Positions 26,833 through 37,162 are shown, numbered from the stretch's first letter. The stretch is DNA of 64,000 nucleotides from Ectothiorhodospiraceae bacterium 2226 (GCA_013348725.1 CP054689.1:1600501-1664500); one strand, 5' to 3'. Made by a program: numbers and translations. The notes: generated from the letters alone by a model not told the origin.

Positions 26833-26846
26833 CGCATATATATGCG
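26833..26846. promoter_or_regulatory. Perfect 14-bp palindrome, candidate ArsR operator
   Basis: CGCATATATATGCG lies 24 bases upstream of the arsI start, in the only A/T-rich stretch of the arsI-SDR divergent region. A symmetric site here suits a dimeric ArsR repressor, and TATATAT could also be part of the arsI -10. The SDR gene starts about 80 bases to the other side and might share control. Assignment by position only. Confidence 0.45.
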
Positions 26847-26928
26847 TGGTCGTATGTTTGCCGACCCACGCCGCGGTGTCAAGCCGCTATCTTTGTGGCA
26901 GAGGCCAAACGTGCACACGGAGGTGAAC

Positions 26929-27708
26929 GTGGCGGAGCCGGCATTGAAGGGGCGTCGCGCGCTGGTGACGGGCGCGAACTCGGGCATCGGCGCGGAGGTG
27001 GCGCGGGCATTGGCGCGGGCCGGCGCGCAGGTGGTGGTGAACTACCGCTCGCGGCCGGACGATGCCGCCGCGGTGGTGGCGGATATCGAGCAAGAGGGCG
27101 GCAGGGCGCTCGCGCTGCAGGCCGACGTGTCCGCGCCGGGCCAGGTCGCGGCCATGTTCGAGTTCATGGACCGCCAGCTGCACGGCATCGACATCCTCGT
27201 CAACAACGCGGGGGTGCAGAACCCGGCCTCGGTGCTGGACCTCGAGCTCGGCGACTTCGAGCGGGTGCTGGACGTGAACCTGCGCGGGCCGTTCCTGTGC
27301 GCGCAGGAGGCGGCGCGGCGCATGGTGCCGCAGGGCGCCGGTGTCATCCTGAACATCTCCTCGGTGCACGAGCACATCCCCCACGCGCGCTATGCGCACT
27401 ACTGCGCCAGCAAGGGCGGGCTCAAGATGCTGATGAAGACCTTCGCGCTGGAGCTCGCGTCGCGCGGCGTGCGCGTCAACAACATCGCGCCCGGCGCGAT
27501 CGCCACGCGCATGAACCGCGACTGGCTGCACACCCCCGAGCGTCAGCAACAGGTGGCCGCCAAGATCCCCGCCGGGCGCGTCGGCGAGCCCGAGGAGATC
27601 GCCGATGCCGCGGTGTTTCTCGCCTCGGACGCGGCCCGCTACATCACGGGCACCACGCTGTTCGTGGACGGCGGCATGACCCTCTACCAGAACTTCGCCG
27701 CCGACTGA
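26929..27708 (+). CDS. SDR family oxidoreductase (glucose 1-dehydrogenase-like)
   Basis: 259 residues from a GTG start with GGAGG five bases before it; other in-frame GTGs lie at 26911 and 26923. The classical short-chain dehydrogenase layout is complete: cofactor loop VTGANSGIGAEVARAL, NNAG (VNNAGVQNP), Ser (NISSVHEHI), the YxxxK pair in HYCASKGGLKM and a C-terminal FVDGGMTLYQNF. The pattern VVNYRSRPDDA after the second strand is compatible with NADP preference. The substrate is unknown; glucose dehydrogenase is the nearest well-known type. It is divergent from the arsenic operon. Confidence 0.88.
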   Translation: MAEPALKGRRALVTGANSGIGAEVARALARAGAQVVVNYRSRPDDAAAVVADIEQEGGRALALQADVSAPGQVAAMFEFMDRQLHGIDILVNNAGVQNPASVLDLELGDFERVLDVNLRGPFLCAQEAARRMVPQGAGVILNISSVHEHIPHARYAHYCASKGGLKMLMKTFALELASRGVRVNNIAPGAIATRMNRDWLHTPERQQQVAAKIPAGRVGEPEEIADAAVFLASDAARYITGTTLFVDGGMTLYQNFAAD

Positions 27709-27771
27709 ACTGCAGTACCGCCCGCACGCGGCCGCTACCCTTTCTAGGTAGACGCGCGGCATGGACACCCT

Positions 27772-29076
27772 ATGGCACAGAAAATATTCGACGACATCCA
27801 ACACCACCTGAACGACATCTTCCAATACATGGACGTGCCCGAGGACGTGCGCTCGCGCCTGTCGGTGCCCAAGCTCGCGCTCTCGGTGAGCATCCCGGTG
27901 CGCATGGACGACGGGCGCCTGGAGATCTTCAAGGGTTACCGCGTCCAGTACGACGACACCATCGGTCCCTACAAGGGCGGCATCCGCTTTCACCCGGGCG
28001 TGAACATGGACGAGGTCACCGCGCTCAGCTTCTGGATGACCATCAAGACCGCGGTGGTGGGGCTGCCCTACGGCGGCGCCAAGGGCGGGGTGAAGGTCAA
28101 CGCCAAGGCGCTCTCGCGCATGGAACTGGAGCGCCTGTCGCGCGGCTACATCCGCCACATCGCGGACGTGATCGGGCCCTCGCGCGACATCCCGGCGCCG
28201 GACCTGTACACCAACGCGACGGTGATGGGCTGGATGGCGGACGAATATGCGCAGATCCAGCGCCGCCAGGTGCCGGACGTGATCACCGGCAAGCCGGTGC
28301 GCCTGCATGGCTCGCAGGGCCGCGAGTCGGCCACCGGGCGCGGCGCGCTTTACACCCTGCTGCAATGGGCAGAGCGGCGCGGCATGAAGCCCTCGGCCAC
28401 CACCGTCGCGGTGCAGGGCTTCGGCAACGCGGGCTATCACTTTGCGCGCCTGGCGCGCGAGGCCGGCTTCAAGATCGTCGCGGTGTCGGATTCCTCCGGC
28501 GCCATCCACACGCGCAAAGGCATCGACCCGGACCGGATCATGTACTTCAAGCGCCAGCGCAGCAGCATGCACGAGATGATGTACGCCGATGGCGCCATCT
28601 GCGATCTGGACGACCCGAGCTGTGTGACGCTGAGCAATGCGGAGCTGCTGGAGCTCGATGTCGATGTGCTCGCGCTCGCGGCGCTGGAGAACCAGATCAC
28701 CATCGAGAACGCCCCCCGCGTGCGCGCCAAACACATCATCGAACTGGCCAACGGGCCCGTCACCTCCGAGGCCGATACGCTGCTGTTCGAGCGCGGCATC
28801 CCCGTGCTGCCCGACGTGTTGTGCAACGCGGGCGGCGTCACCGTGAGCTACTTCGAGTGGGTGCAAAACCGCAGCGGCTACTACTGGAGCGCGGAGGAGA
28901 TCTACGACCGCCTCAAGCAGATGATGGAACCGCAGGCCAACCAGGTCTTCGCCATGGCCGAGCACCGTGAGATCCCGCTGCGCACGGCGGCCTACGTGCA
29001 TGCCTTGCACCGCATCGCGGGGGCGATCTCCGAACGCGGCACTCGCGAGTACTTCAACGGTAAGGAGCGGGTGTGA
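27772..29076 (+). CDS. Glu/Leu/Phe/Val dehydrogenase (glutamate dehydrogenase)
   Basis: 434 residues. Catalyses reversible oxidative deamination of an amino acid, most likely glutamate. The substrate-binding and catalytic region YKGGIRFHPGVNMDEV and GLPYGGAKGGVKVN (catalytic Lys) is intact. The Rossmann domain starts at VAVQGFGNAGYHFARLA. LCNAGGVTVSYFEWVQN closes the active site. Length and motifs fit the hexameric NAD-type small GDH. It starts 63 bases after the SDR stop and may be co-transcribed with it. The exact amino acid cannot be set from sequence. Confidence 0.92.
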   Translation: MAQKIFDDIQHHLNDIFQYMDVPEDVRSRLSVPKLALSVSIPVRMDDGRLEIFKGYRVQYDDTIGPYKGGIRFHPGVNMDEVTALSFWMTIKTAVVGLPYGGAKGGVKVNAKALSRMELERLSRGYIRHIADVIGPSRDIPAPDLYTNATVMGWMADEYAQIQRRQVPDVITGKPVRLHGSQGRESATGRGALYTLLQWAERRGMKPSATTVAVQGFGNAGYHFARLAREAGFKIVAVSDSSGAIHTRKGIDPDRIMYFKRQRSSMHEMMYADGAICDLDDPSCVTLSNAELLELDVDVLALAALENQITIENAPRVRAKHIIELANGPVTSEADTLLFERGIPVLPDVLCNAGGVTVSYFEWVQNRSGYYWSAEEIYDRLKQMMEPQANQVFAMAEHREIPLRTAAYVHALHRIAGAISERGTREYFNGKERV

Positions 29077-29110
29077 GCGGGCCCCGCGCGTAAGCGCCGT
29101 GGGGGGCGCG

Positions 29111-30511
<1,401 letters not shown>

Positions 30512-30514
30512 CGG

Positions 30515-31072
30515 CTACAGCTCCCGGTCCGGCGCTTCGTCGGCGGGCGCCGCTTCGGGATGCCCGGCGAGGATGAGGGCGTTGCGGATCAGGAGCGAGA
30601 CGCCTTGGACCAGCAGCAGCGCGGCCATGGCGATGATCGCGCTCTTAAGCAGGTAGGTCCACGGCAGCCCGCCGGACAGGCGCGCGCCCTCGCGCACCGA
30701 CCAGGAGGCCGCCACGTACTCCCAGCTGATCCACACGATGAACACCCCGACCGGGAACAGCAGCAGCAGCGTGCCGAGCAGGTCCACCCAGGCACGCCCG
30801 CGTTGGGACAGGGCCCGGTAGACGATGTCCACGCGCACGTGGCCGCCGTGCTTGAGGGTGTAGCCCGCGCCGAGCAGGAACACCAGCGCGTGCATGTAGG
30901 TCACCGAGTCCTGCAGCCAGATGCGCCCGGTGCTGAAGGCGTAGCGCAGCACCACCACGGTGAAGGTGACCAGCACCATGGCGAGCGTGAACCAGGCCAC
31001 CAGGCGGCCGGTCCATTCGTTGATGCCGTCGCAGATGTCGGCCACGCGCCGCAGGGCGCGCACGGCGCTCAT
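30515..31072 (-). CDS. TRAP transporter small permease (DctQ)
   Basis: 185 residues with four transmembrane segments (LVAWFTLAMVLVTFTVVVLR; MHALVFLLGAGYTL; LLLLFPVGVFIVWISWEY; LKSAIIAMAALLLVQG). VRVDIVYRALSQRGRAWVDL is the typical DctQ loop. Pairs with the adjacent DctM protein. The ATG at 31072 is the first of the pair; 93 bases separate it from the homoserine-kinase-like gene upstream. Confidence 0.9.
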   Translation of the reverse strand: MSAVRALRRVADICDGINEWTGRLVAWFTLAMVLVTFTVVVLRYAFSTGRIWLQDSVTYMHALVFLLGAGYTLKHGGHVRVDIVYRALSQRGRAWVDLLGTLLLLFPVGVFIVWISWEYVAASWSVREGARLSGGLPWTYLLKSAIIAMAALLLVQGVSLLIRNALILAGHPEAAPADEAPDREL

Positions 31073-31165
31073 CGGAGGCGGCCTACGGTGGGTAAGGGTC
31101 GGTGCGCGTTCATGTTCTTCGATGGAATGGCGGCCGCCACATGCTACGGACTCTGCGCGCCGGCC

Positions 31166-32074
31166 TCAACCGGCGCCGCCGACCTCCCACAGGCGGCGTA
31201 CGCGCGCCTCGTCCGCGATCAGCGTCTGCAGGCGCGCGCGCGCCTGGTCGGCCTCGCCCGCGCCCTGCAGGAGGGCCTCCAGCCACGCCTCCAGCGCGGC
31301 GGCGCGCACCAGCACCGGCCAGGCGCCGCGTTCGATGGGTTCGGTGGGCCGCGCAGCGCGGTAGGCGGCGAGCAGTGCCCGGGTGCGCGCCTCGTCCAGC
31401 CCCGCCTCGCCCCAACACCATTCCAGCGCGGCGGCCGCCACGTCGTACAGCAGCACCTCCTCGCCCGCCAGTTCGACGGCGGTCAGCGCGCTGAGGCGCC
31501 CGCCGTCGAACAGGGTGCGCGCGCGGGGCACGCCGCCCAGCACGAGGCCGCGCGGCAGGTCGTGGAAGCGAAACAGGGATTGGAAGAACAGCTCGCGCTC
31601 GATCAAGGCCTGGTCGTCGGGCTCCGGCGGGGGCGCCACGGCCGCGGCGCTATCCTTGGCCCAACGTCCGCCGTGCGGGCGCACCCGTGCCGGGGCGAGG
31701 TTCGTGCCATGCAAGCGTCCGAGCGCCTCGCCGAGCTGGGCGACGGCGTCCACGGTGGGGCGATCGAGCGGCGCGCCGGCGAGGGGTGCCACCAGGGCCG
31801 CGGTCGCGCCCTCCAGCGCCAGGCCCAGGGCGCCGTCGCGGGTTGGCAGCGGCCGGGGGCAGGGTATCCCCGCGTCGAGCAGCTGAGTGACCAGCGCGAG
31901 GGGCGCCTCGCCCAGGTCCCAGATCCAGCGCACGCCGGCGTCGGTTTCCACGCGCCAACCGAGCGGCGCGGGCGCCACCTCTCCGGAGGGCACCCCATCG
32001 ACCGCGCCGTCAGGCGCGAGTCCGTAGGCCGCCAGCCAGGCGCACAGCGCCGCCGGTGCGGGCAGGGCGCGCAC
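31166..32074 (-). CDS. Homoserine kinase (ThrB type II)-like protein lacking the catalytic loop
   Basis: 302 residues, close to the family length of about 316, and in the thrB slot beside DUF2782 and polA. The C-terminal half aligns well with ThrB of Pseudomonas type: LPRGLV, TLFDGGRLSALTAVE, LLYDVAAAALEWCWGEAGLD, WPVLVRAAALEAWLEAL. The catalytic HADLFRDN is absent: VLGGVPRA occupies that stretch (about residues 178-185). The metal-binding D-F-Y is replaced by E-L-A (201-203). The N-terminal Gly-rich ligand loop is also not recognisable. The reading frame is intact, so this is a divergent or catalytically dead relative rather than an obvious pseudogene. A different activity is possible. Confidence 0.75.
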   Translation of the reverse strand: MRALPAPAALCAWLAAYGLAPDGAVDGVPSGEVAPAPLGWRVETDAGVRWIWDLGEAPLALVTQLLDAGIPCPRPLPTRDGALGLALEGATAALVAPLAGAPLDRPTVDAVAQLGEALGRLHGTNLAPARVRPHGGRWAKDSAAAVAPPPEPDDQALIERELFFQSLFRFHDLPRGLVLGGVPRARTLFDGGRLSALTAVELAGEEVLLYDVAAAALEWCWGEAGLDEARTRALLAAYRAARPTEPIERGAWPVLVRAAALEAWLEALLQGAGEADQARARLQTLIADEARVRRLWEVGGAG

Positions 32075-32079
32075 GGCGC

Positions 32080-32412
32080 CTACCAGCTGAAAAACCGCCA
32101 GCGGTTGACGGTGCTCGAGGCGTCGTAGGTGGTGCGGGTGTCCAGCAGCCCGTCACCCGTGGTGTCGACGAGGTAGTAGGGATAGCCGCGGTTGGGCGTG
32201 ATGCGCACCATGTACAGCCGGCCGTCGAGGCGGAACTCCTCCACCACGTCGTGCTCGCGCCGGATGATGGTGATCTGCGAGCCCGGCAGACCCTCCTCCA
32301 ACTCGCGGGCGGTCGGCGCCTGCGGGCGCTCGGGGGGCTCCTGCGGGGCCTGCGCCTGGGCGGCGCCGGCCAGCAACAGGAGGCTAAAGATCCAGCAGGA
32401 TTTCTTTTTCAT
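32080..32412 (-). CDS. DUF2782 family secreted protein
   Basis: 110 residues with a signal peptide (SCWIFSLLLLAGAAQAQA). A Pro-rich linker and the DUF2782 core follow (ITIIRREHDVVEEFRLDG, RLYMVRITPNRGYPYYLVD, ending VNRWRFFSW). Function unknown. DUF2782 lies between thrB and polA in Pseudomonas and relatives; here it is upstream of the thrB-like gene by 5 bases. Its 5' end overlaps the LOG gene by 29 bases. Confidence 0.88.
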   Translation of the reverse strand: MKKKSCWIFSLLLLAGAAQAQAPQEPPERPQAPTARELEEGLPGSQITIIRREHDVVEEFRLDGRLYMVRITPNRGYPYYLVDTTGDGLLDTRTTYDASSTVNRWRFFSW

Positions 32413-33109
32413 CGGCGGAGGGCTCGAAGCCGCGGTACTCGTAATGGGCGAAGATGGCGTCCACCACCTCCTTGGGTTCGTCGATGATGGTGAACAGCCC
32501 CATGTCTTCCGGGCTGATGGTGCCCTCCTTCACCAGCACCTCCTCGAACCACTCGACCAGATTCTTCCAGAACGGCGCGTGCACCAGGATGATCGGGATG
32601 CGGCGTGTCTTGCCGGTCTGTACCAGGGTGAGGATCTCGCACAGCTCGTCCAGGGTGCCGAAGCCGCCCGGCAGCACCACATAGGCCGCGGCGTACTTTA
32701 CGAACATCACCTTGCGGGCGAAGAAGTGGCGGAAGTTGAGCGAGATGTCCTGGTAGGGGTTGCCGACCTGCTCGTGGGGCAGCTGGATGTTGAGGCCGAT
32801 GCTGGGCGACTTGCCGTTGAAGGCGCCCTTGTTGGCCGCTTCCATCAGCCCGGGGCCGCCGCCGCTCACCACGCTGAACCCCGCCTCGGACAGCTGTCGG
32901 GCGATCTCCTCGGTGAGCTTGTAGTAGGGGTGATCGGGCTCGAAGCGCGCCGAGCCGAAGATGCTGACCGAGGGGCGGATCTGCGCCAGGCGCTCGAAGC
33001 CCTCCACGAACTCCGCCATGATCTGGAAGATCTTCCAGGACTCGCGCGTGAGCAGCGAGTCGTTGATGGGCTGGAGGGCCGAATGCGGCGGTCTGCTGTG
33101 TTCGTCCAT
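32384..33109 (-). CDS. LOG family (TIGR00730) nucleotide 5'-monophosphate nucleosidase-like protein
   Basis: 241 residues with the lysine-decarboxylase-like Rossmann fold. SIFGSARFEPDHPYY is the N-terminal strand. GGGPGLMEAANKGAF and PGGFGTLDELCEIL carry the PGGxGTxxE nucleosidase motif. Family members release the base from purine or cytokinin ribotides; which nucleotide is used here is unknown. It overlaps DUF2782 by 29 bases and heads the minus-strand run that includes DUF2782 and the ThrB-like gene. Confidence 0.9.
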   Translation of the reverse strand: MDEHSRPPHSALQPINDSLLTRESWKIFQIMAEFVEGFERLAQIRPSVSIFGSARFEPDHPYYKLTEEIARQLSEAGFSVVSGGGPGLMEAANKGAFNGKSPSIGLNIQLPHEQVGNPYQDISLNFRHFFARKVMFVKYAAAYVVLPGGFGTLDELCEILTLVQTGKTRRIPIILVHAPFWKNLVEWFEEVLVKEGTISPEDMGLFTIIDEPKEVVDAIFAHYEYRGFEPSADEKEILLDL

Positions 33110-33323
33110 AGAATCCTCGATTCGGGCGCCGCGCAGGGCGCGACGCGGCGCACAAGCGCCTGATGCGGGCGGCGCGCAGGGCTTCGAAGAGAGCGGAGGC
33201 GGTGTCGTCGATCGTCCGGCGGCTGCGCGCGCCGCGCCATTTTAGACATAATGCCCCCGGACAACACCTATTATCGCCCTGCCCGGCAGTCGGGCAAGGC
33301 GGCGCAGCGACAGGAATCCCATA

Positions 33324-36029
33324 ATGACCCAAGCGCAGGAACGCCGGCTGGTGCTCGTGGACGGCTCGTCGTATCTCTACCGGGCCTTCCACGCCCTGCC
33401 GCCGCTGACCAACTCGGCGGGCGAGCCCACCGGCGCGATCTACGGCGTCACCAACATGCTGCGCCGCCTGCTGGCCGACTACGATCCGCTGCACGTGGCG
33501 GTGGTGTTCGACGCCAAGGGCAAGACCTTCCGCGACGACCTGTTCGCCGAGTACAAGTCGCACCGCCCCCCCATGCCCGACGAGCTCGCCGGCCAAGTGG
33601 ACCGGCTGCACGAGGTCGTGCGTGGAATGGGGCTGCCGCTCTTGATGGTGGAGGGTGTGGAGGCCGACGATGTGATCGGCACGCTGGCGGTGGAGGCCGC
33701 CAAGCTCGGCATGCACACGCTGGTCTCGACCGGCGACAAGGACATGGCCCAGCTGGTGAACGGTCACGTGACGCTGGTGAACACCATGACCGGCACGGTG
33801 CTCGACCGCGACGGGGTGGTGGAGAAGTTCGGCGTGCCGCCCGAGTGCATCATCGACTACCTCGCCCTGATCGGCGACACGGTGGACAACATCCCCGGCG
33901 TGCCCAAGGTCGGGCCCAAGACCGCGGTGAGATGGCTGCAGGCCTACGGCACGCTGGATGGGGTGATCGCGCACGCCGACGAGATCAAGGGCAAGGTCGG
34001 CGAGAACCTGCGCGCCTGCCTCGACCAGCTGCCGCTGTCGCGCCAGCTCGCCACCATCCGCTGCGACGTGCCGCTGGAGGTGGGGCCGGCCGAGCTGGTG
34101 CGCCAGCAGCCCGATCGCGAGGCGCTGCGCAAGCTGTTCATGCGCCTGGAGTTCAAGACCTGGCTCGCCGAGCTGCTGGAGGAGGGTAGCGGCGCCGCGG
34201 CCCCGGCCGCCGAGGCGCCGCCGGTGCAGTACGAAACCGTGCTCGACGAGGCGGCGCTCGCGCGCTGGGTGGAGCGCCTGCGCGCGGCGGAGCTGTTCGC
34301 GATCGACACCGAGACCACCAGCCTGGACTACATGCAGGCGCGCCTGGTCGGCGTGTCGTTCGCCGTCACGCCCGGCGAGGCGGCCTACGTGCCGTTCGGT
34401 CACACCTATATGGATGCCCCCGACCAGCTGCCGATGGAGACGGTGCTGGCGGCGCTGCGCCCGTTGCTCGAAGACCCCGACCGGCCCAAGCTGGGCCAGG
34501 GGCTGAAGTACGACCTCAGCGTGTTCGCGCGCCACGGCATCGCGCTGCGCGGCATCGCCTACGACACCATGCTCGAGTCCTACGTGCTCGACAGCACCGC
34601 CACGGTGCACAGCCTGGACGCGCTCGCGCTCAAGTACCTGGGCCACAAGACCATCGCCTTCGAGGACGTGGCCGGCAAGGGGGTCAAGCAGCTCACGTTC
34701 GACCAGGTGCCGCTGGAGCAGGCCGCGCCCTACGCGGCCGAGGATGCCGACATCGCGCTGCGCCTGCACCAGCACCTGTGGCCGCGTTTGGCGGGCGTAC
34801 CGGCGCTGCAGCGCCTGTTCGAGGAGATCGAGTTGCCGCTGGTGGCGGTGCTCTCGCGCATGGAGCGCCGCGGCGTGCTGGTGGACGCGGCGGCGCTGCG
34901 CGTGCAGAGCGGCGAGCTCGCCGAGCGCATGGCCGCCCTGGAGGCCGAGGCCCACGCCCTCGCGGGCGAGCCCTTCAACCTCGGTTCGCCCAAGCAGATC
35001 CAGGACATCCTGTTCGGCCGCCTCGGTCTGCCGGTGATCGCCAAGACGCCCAAGGGTCAGCCCTCCACCGCCGAGAACGTGCTGCAGGAGCTGGCGCTCG
35101 ACTACCCGCTACCGCGCATCCTGCTCGAGCACCGCGCGCTGGCCAAGCTCAAGTCCACCTACACCGACCGCCTGCCCGAACAGGTCGACCCCGATACCGG
35201 CCGCGTCCACACCTCTTACCATCAAGCGGTGGCCGCCACCGGGCGGCTGTCCTCCTCCGAACCCAATCTGCAGAACATCCCGGTGCGCACCGCCGAGGGG
35301 CGGCGCATCCGTCAGGCCTTTATTGCCCCGCCGGGGCACAAGCTGGTGGCGGCCGATTACTCGCAGATCGAGCTGCGCATCATGGCGCACCTGTCGGGCG
35401 ACGAGGGGCTGCTGCAGGCCTTCGCCGCGGGTGAGGACATCCACACCGCCACCGCCGCCGAGGTGTTCGGCCTGTCGCGCGAGGTCGTCACCCCCGACCA
35501 GCGGCGCAGCGCCAAGGCGATCAATTTCGGCCTGATCTACGGCATGTCCGCCTTCGGGCTGGCGCGCCAGCTCGGCATCACCCGTGAGGCGGCGCAGGAG
35601 TATGTGACCCGCTATTTCGCCCGCTATCCCGGCGTGAAGGCGTACATGGACCGCAGCCGCGACACCGCGCGGGAACTCGGCTATGTGGAGACGGTCTTTG
35701 GTAGGCGGCTGCACATACCCGAGATCAACTCGCGCAACGGCCAGCGTCGCCAGTATGCCGAGCGCAGCGCGATCAACGCGCCCATGCAGGGCACCGCAGC
35801 GGACATCATCAAGCGCGCCATGATCGACGTGGACCGCTGGCTGGAGCGGGGCGAGGTCGAGGCGCGCATGATCATGCAGGTGCATGACGAATTGGTGTTC
35901 GAGGTGGCCGAGGCCTCGGTGGAGGCGCTGGTGAGCGGGGTGCGCGAGCGCATGGCGGGCGCGGCCGAACTGCGTGTGCCGCTGGCGGTGGACGTCGGGG
36001 TCGGCGACAGCTGGGATGAGGCGCACTGA
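33324..36029 (+). CDS. polA: DNA polymerase I
   Basis: 901 residues with all three domains. The 5'-3' exonuclease spans 1-290 ([22 protein letters not shown]-like [29 protein letters not shown]). The 3'-5' exonuclease is about 300-490, with the first metal Asp and Glu in [16 protein letters not shown], so proofreading looks intact. The polymerase is 510-901 ([48 protein letters not shown]). Acts in repair and Okazaki fragment processing. It is followed by a candidate terminator and a predicted sRNA. Confidence 0.98.
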   Translation: MTQAQERRLVLVDGSSYLYRAFHALPPLTNSAGEPTGAIYGVTNMLRRLLADYDPLHVAVVFDAKGKTFRDDLFAEYKSHRPPMPDELAGQVDRLHEVVRGMGLPLLMVEGVEADDVIGTLAVEAAKLGMHTLVSTGDKDMAQLVNGHVTLVNTMTGTVLDRDGVVEKFGVPPECIIDYLALIGDTVDNIPGVPKVGPKTAVRWLQAYGTLDGVIAHADEIKGKVGENLRACLDQLPLSRQLATIRCDVPLEVGPAELVRQQPDREALRKLFMRLEFKTWLAELLEEGSGAAAPAAEAPPVQYETVLDEAALARWVERLRAAELFAIDTETTSLDYMQARLVGVSFAVTPGEAAYVPFGHTYMDAPDQLPMETVLAALRPLLEDPDRPKLGQGLKYDLSVFARHGIALRGIAYDTMLESYVLDSTATVHSLDALALKYLGHKTIAFEDVAGKGVKQLTFDQVPLEQAAPYAAEDADIALRLHQHLWPRLAGVPALQRLFEEIELPLVAVLSRMERRGVLVDAAALRVQSGELAERMAALEAEAHALAGEPFNLGSPKQIQDILFGRLGLPVIAKTPKGQPSTAENVLQELALDYPLPRILLEHRALAKLKSTYTDRLPEQVDPDTGRVHTSYHQAVAATGRLSSSEPNLQNIPVRTAEGRRIRQAFIAPPGHKLVAADYSQIELRIMAHLSGDEGLLQAFAAGEDIHTATAAEVFGLSREVVTPDQRRSAKAINFGLIYGMSAFGLARQLGITREAAQEYVTRYFARYPGVKAYMDRSRDTARELGYVETVFGRRLHIPEINSRNGQRRQYAERSAINAPMQGTAADIIKRAMIDVDRWLERGEVEARMIMQVHDELVFEVAEASVEALVSGVRERMAGAAELRVPLAVDVGVGDSWDEAH

Positions 36030-36147
36030 GCGCCGAGGCGGCGTGGAGGTGTTGTTGGCCCGCGCCGATACGGACTGGCTCGGACCCCGCAGCGCACCAC
36101 GGCGCTGGATTACAGACGCGCAACGGCGCTGGGTTACAGACGCGCAA
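36030..36147 (+). repeat. 24-bp direct repeat downstream of polA
   Basis: Two tandem 24-base copies (36100-36123 and 36124-36147) of CGGCGCTGG-(AT/GT)-TACAGACGCGCAA differ by one base. A truncated third copy (GGCGCTGGGC) follows at 36151. The rest of 36030-36099 shows nothing recognisable. The third copy runs into the polA terminator stem. Confidence 0.8.
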
Positions 36148-36158
36148 AGAGGCGCTGG

Positions 36159-36186
36159 GCGACTTAGGGAAGTCGCTTCGAATTTT
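36159..36186 (+). terminator. Candidate polA terminator
   Basis: Seven-base-pair hairpin GCGACTT-AGGG-AAGTCGC (36159-36176), then TTCG and AATTTTT. The T-run starts a few bases late, so termination may be partial. Confidence 0.5.
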
Positions 36187-36200
36187 TATCACCGGTGAAT

Positions 36201-36227
36201 GAACTAACACCGCGAGCGCCAGTCATA
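36201..36227 (+). promoter_or_regulatory. Sigma-E/AlgU-like promoter for the predicted sRNA
   Basis: GAACTAA (36201-36207), a 15-base spacer, then TCATA (36223-36227). This matches the extracytoplasmic sigma consensus GAACTT-N15/16-TCNNA. It places a start near 36233, just before the first hairpin. P. aeruginosa ErsA, in the same genomic position, is driven by such a sigma factor. Confidence 0.5.
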
Positions 36228-36232
36228 TCAGT

Positions 36233-36358
36233 TGCAGGCGCGCTAGGCGCGCCCCCCGTCGAACCCTCCGACGGGAAACTGAATGCCCGGAATCCCCAAG
36301 CCGGGCACTTTGTGGCCCCGGAACTCTCCCCCCCTCAAATTCTCCGGGGCTTTTTTTT
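36233..36358 (+). ncRNA. Predicted ErsA/Spot 42-like small RNA between polA and engB
   Basis: About 126 nt made of four consecutive hairpins. HP1 36237-36253: GGCGCGC/GCGCGCC with loop TAG. HP2 36255-36275: CCCGTCG/CGACGGG. HP3 36285-36306: GCCCGG/CCGGGC. HP4 is a strong terminator at 36315-36350, GCCCCGGA/TCCGGGGC, followed by eight T. The last loop holds a single-stranded CTCTCCCCCCCTC, the kind of C-rich seed that can pair with ribosome-binding sites. The polA-engB gap is where Spot 42 (enterics) and ErsA (Pseudomonas) are encoded. No convincing ORF fits the segment. Transcription is unproven. Confidence 0.7.
36315..36358 (+). terminator. Rho-independent terminator of the predicted sRNA
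   Basis: Eight-base-pair stem GCCCCGGA/TCCGGGGC with a 20-base C-rich loop, then TTTTTTTT at 36351-36358. It also protects convergent engB from read-through. The stretch 36359-36513 beyond it shows no gene. Confidence 0.85.
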
Positions 36359-36513
36359 GCCTCTGAAGTATAGCCGCGGTTCTTCTGGAGTCCAGAAACT
36401 CACCCTGCTCAGCCATCTCGCTTCGTGAGGGCTTAGTATTCCGATGCTTGCGCGCGGGTTGAAGATGCTAGGCGTTCAGTATGACTGTCTAAACGGTTGA
36501 TCGCACGTGGGAC

Positions 36514-37125
36514 CTAATCCTGCTGCCGCTCCTCGGAGGGCGGGAAAGCCAGCCAAGCGTCCAAACGTGCGGTCAAGGTCTCCAAGCCCTCGCGTCGCAA
36601 GGCCGAGAACAGCTGCGCTTGCGTACCCGGCGGCAGCGCGGCGCGTACCCGCTGCAGGGTGGCGGCAGCCGCGCCGCGGCTCAGCTTGTCGGCCTTGGTG
36701 AGCAGCGCGTGCAAGCCAAGGCCGTGATGTGCGGCGAACTCCAGCAGCTGCACGTCCTGCTCGGTCAGCGGCCGGCGCGCGTCCATCACCACCACCAGTC
36801 CCCGCAGGCAGCGACGGCCGGTGAGGTATTGCTCGATGAACGCCTGCCAGCGGCGGCGTATCGGTGCCGGCACCTTGGCATAGCCGTAGCCCGGCAGGTC
36901 CACCAGACGGCGCTCGGCGTCCAAGGTGAAGAAGTTGATCTGGCGCGTACGCCCCGGGGTCTTGCTGGTGCGCGCGAGCCCGGTGCGCGTCAACACGTTC
37001 AGCGCGCTGGACTTGCCGGCGTTGGAGCGGCCGACGAAGGCCACCTCGGCGCCCTCGTCCGGCGGCAGGTGAGCCCAGGCCTCGGCGCTTAAAAGGAATT
37101 GAGCCTCGCGATATATAGAGTGCAT
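36514..37125 (-). CDS. engB: Ribosome biogenesis GTPase YihA/YsxC (EngB)
   Basis: 203 residues. Essential GTPase needed for assembly of the 50S subunit. G1 is FVGRSNAGKSSALNVL, G2 the threonine in GRTRQINFF, G3 DLPGYGYAKVP and G4 LLTKADKLS. YREAQFLLSAEAWAHLP at the start fits the family. It is convergent with polA and the predicted sRNA, as in other gammaproteobacteria. The start at 37125 gives the family length. Confidence 0.95.
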   Translation of the reverse strand: MHSIYREAQFLLSAEAWAHLPPDEGAEVAFVGRSNAGKSSALNVLTRTGLARTSKTPGRTRQINFFTLDAERRLVDLPGYGYAKVPAPIRRRWQAFIEQYLTGRRCLRGLVVVMDARRPLTEQDVQLLEFAAHHGLGLHALLTKADKLSRGAAAATLQRVRAALPPGTQAQLFSALRREGLETLTARLDAWLAFPPSEERQQD

Positions 37126-37162
37126 AGTGTTGATGGGGCGGCGGCGGCGGGGCCGTCATCGG

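Noticed and set aside
36195-36428. A 77-codon frame through the predicted sRNA
   Set aside because: No ribosome-binding site, no protein-like composition, and it runs through four hairpins and a terminator.
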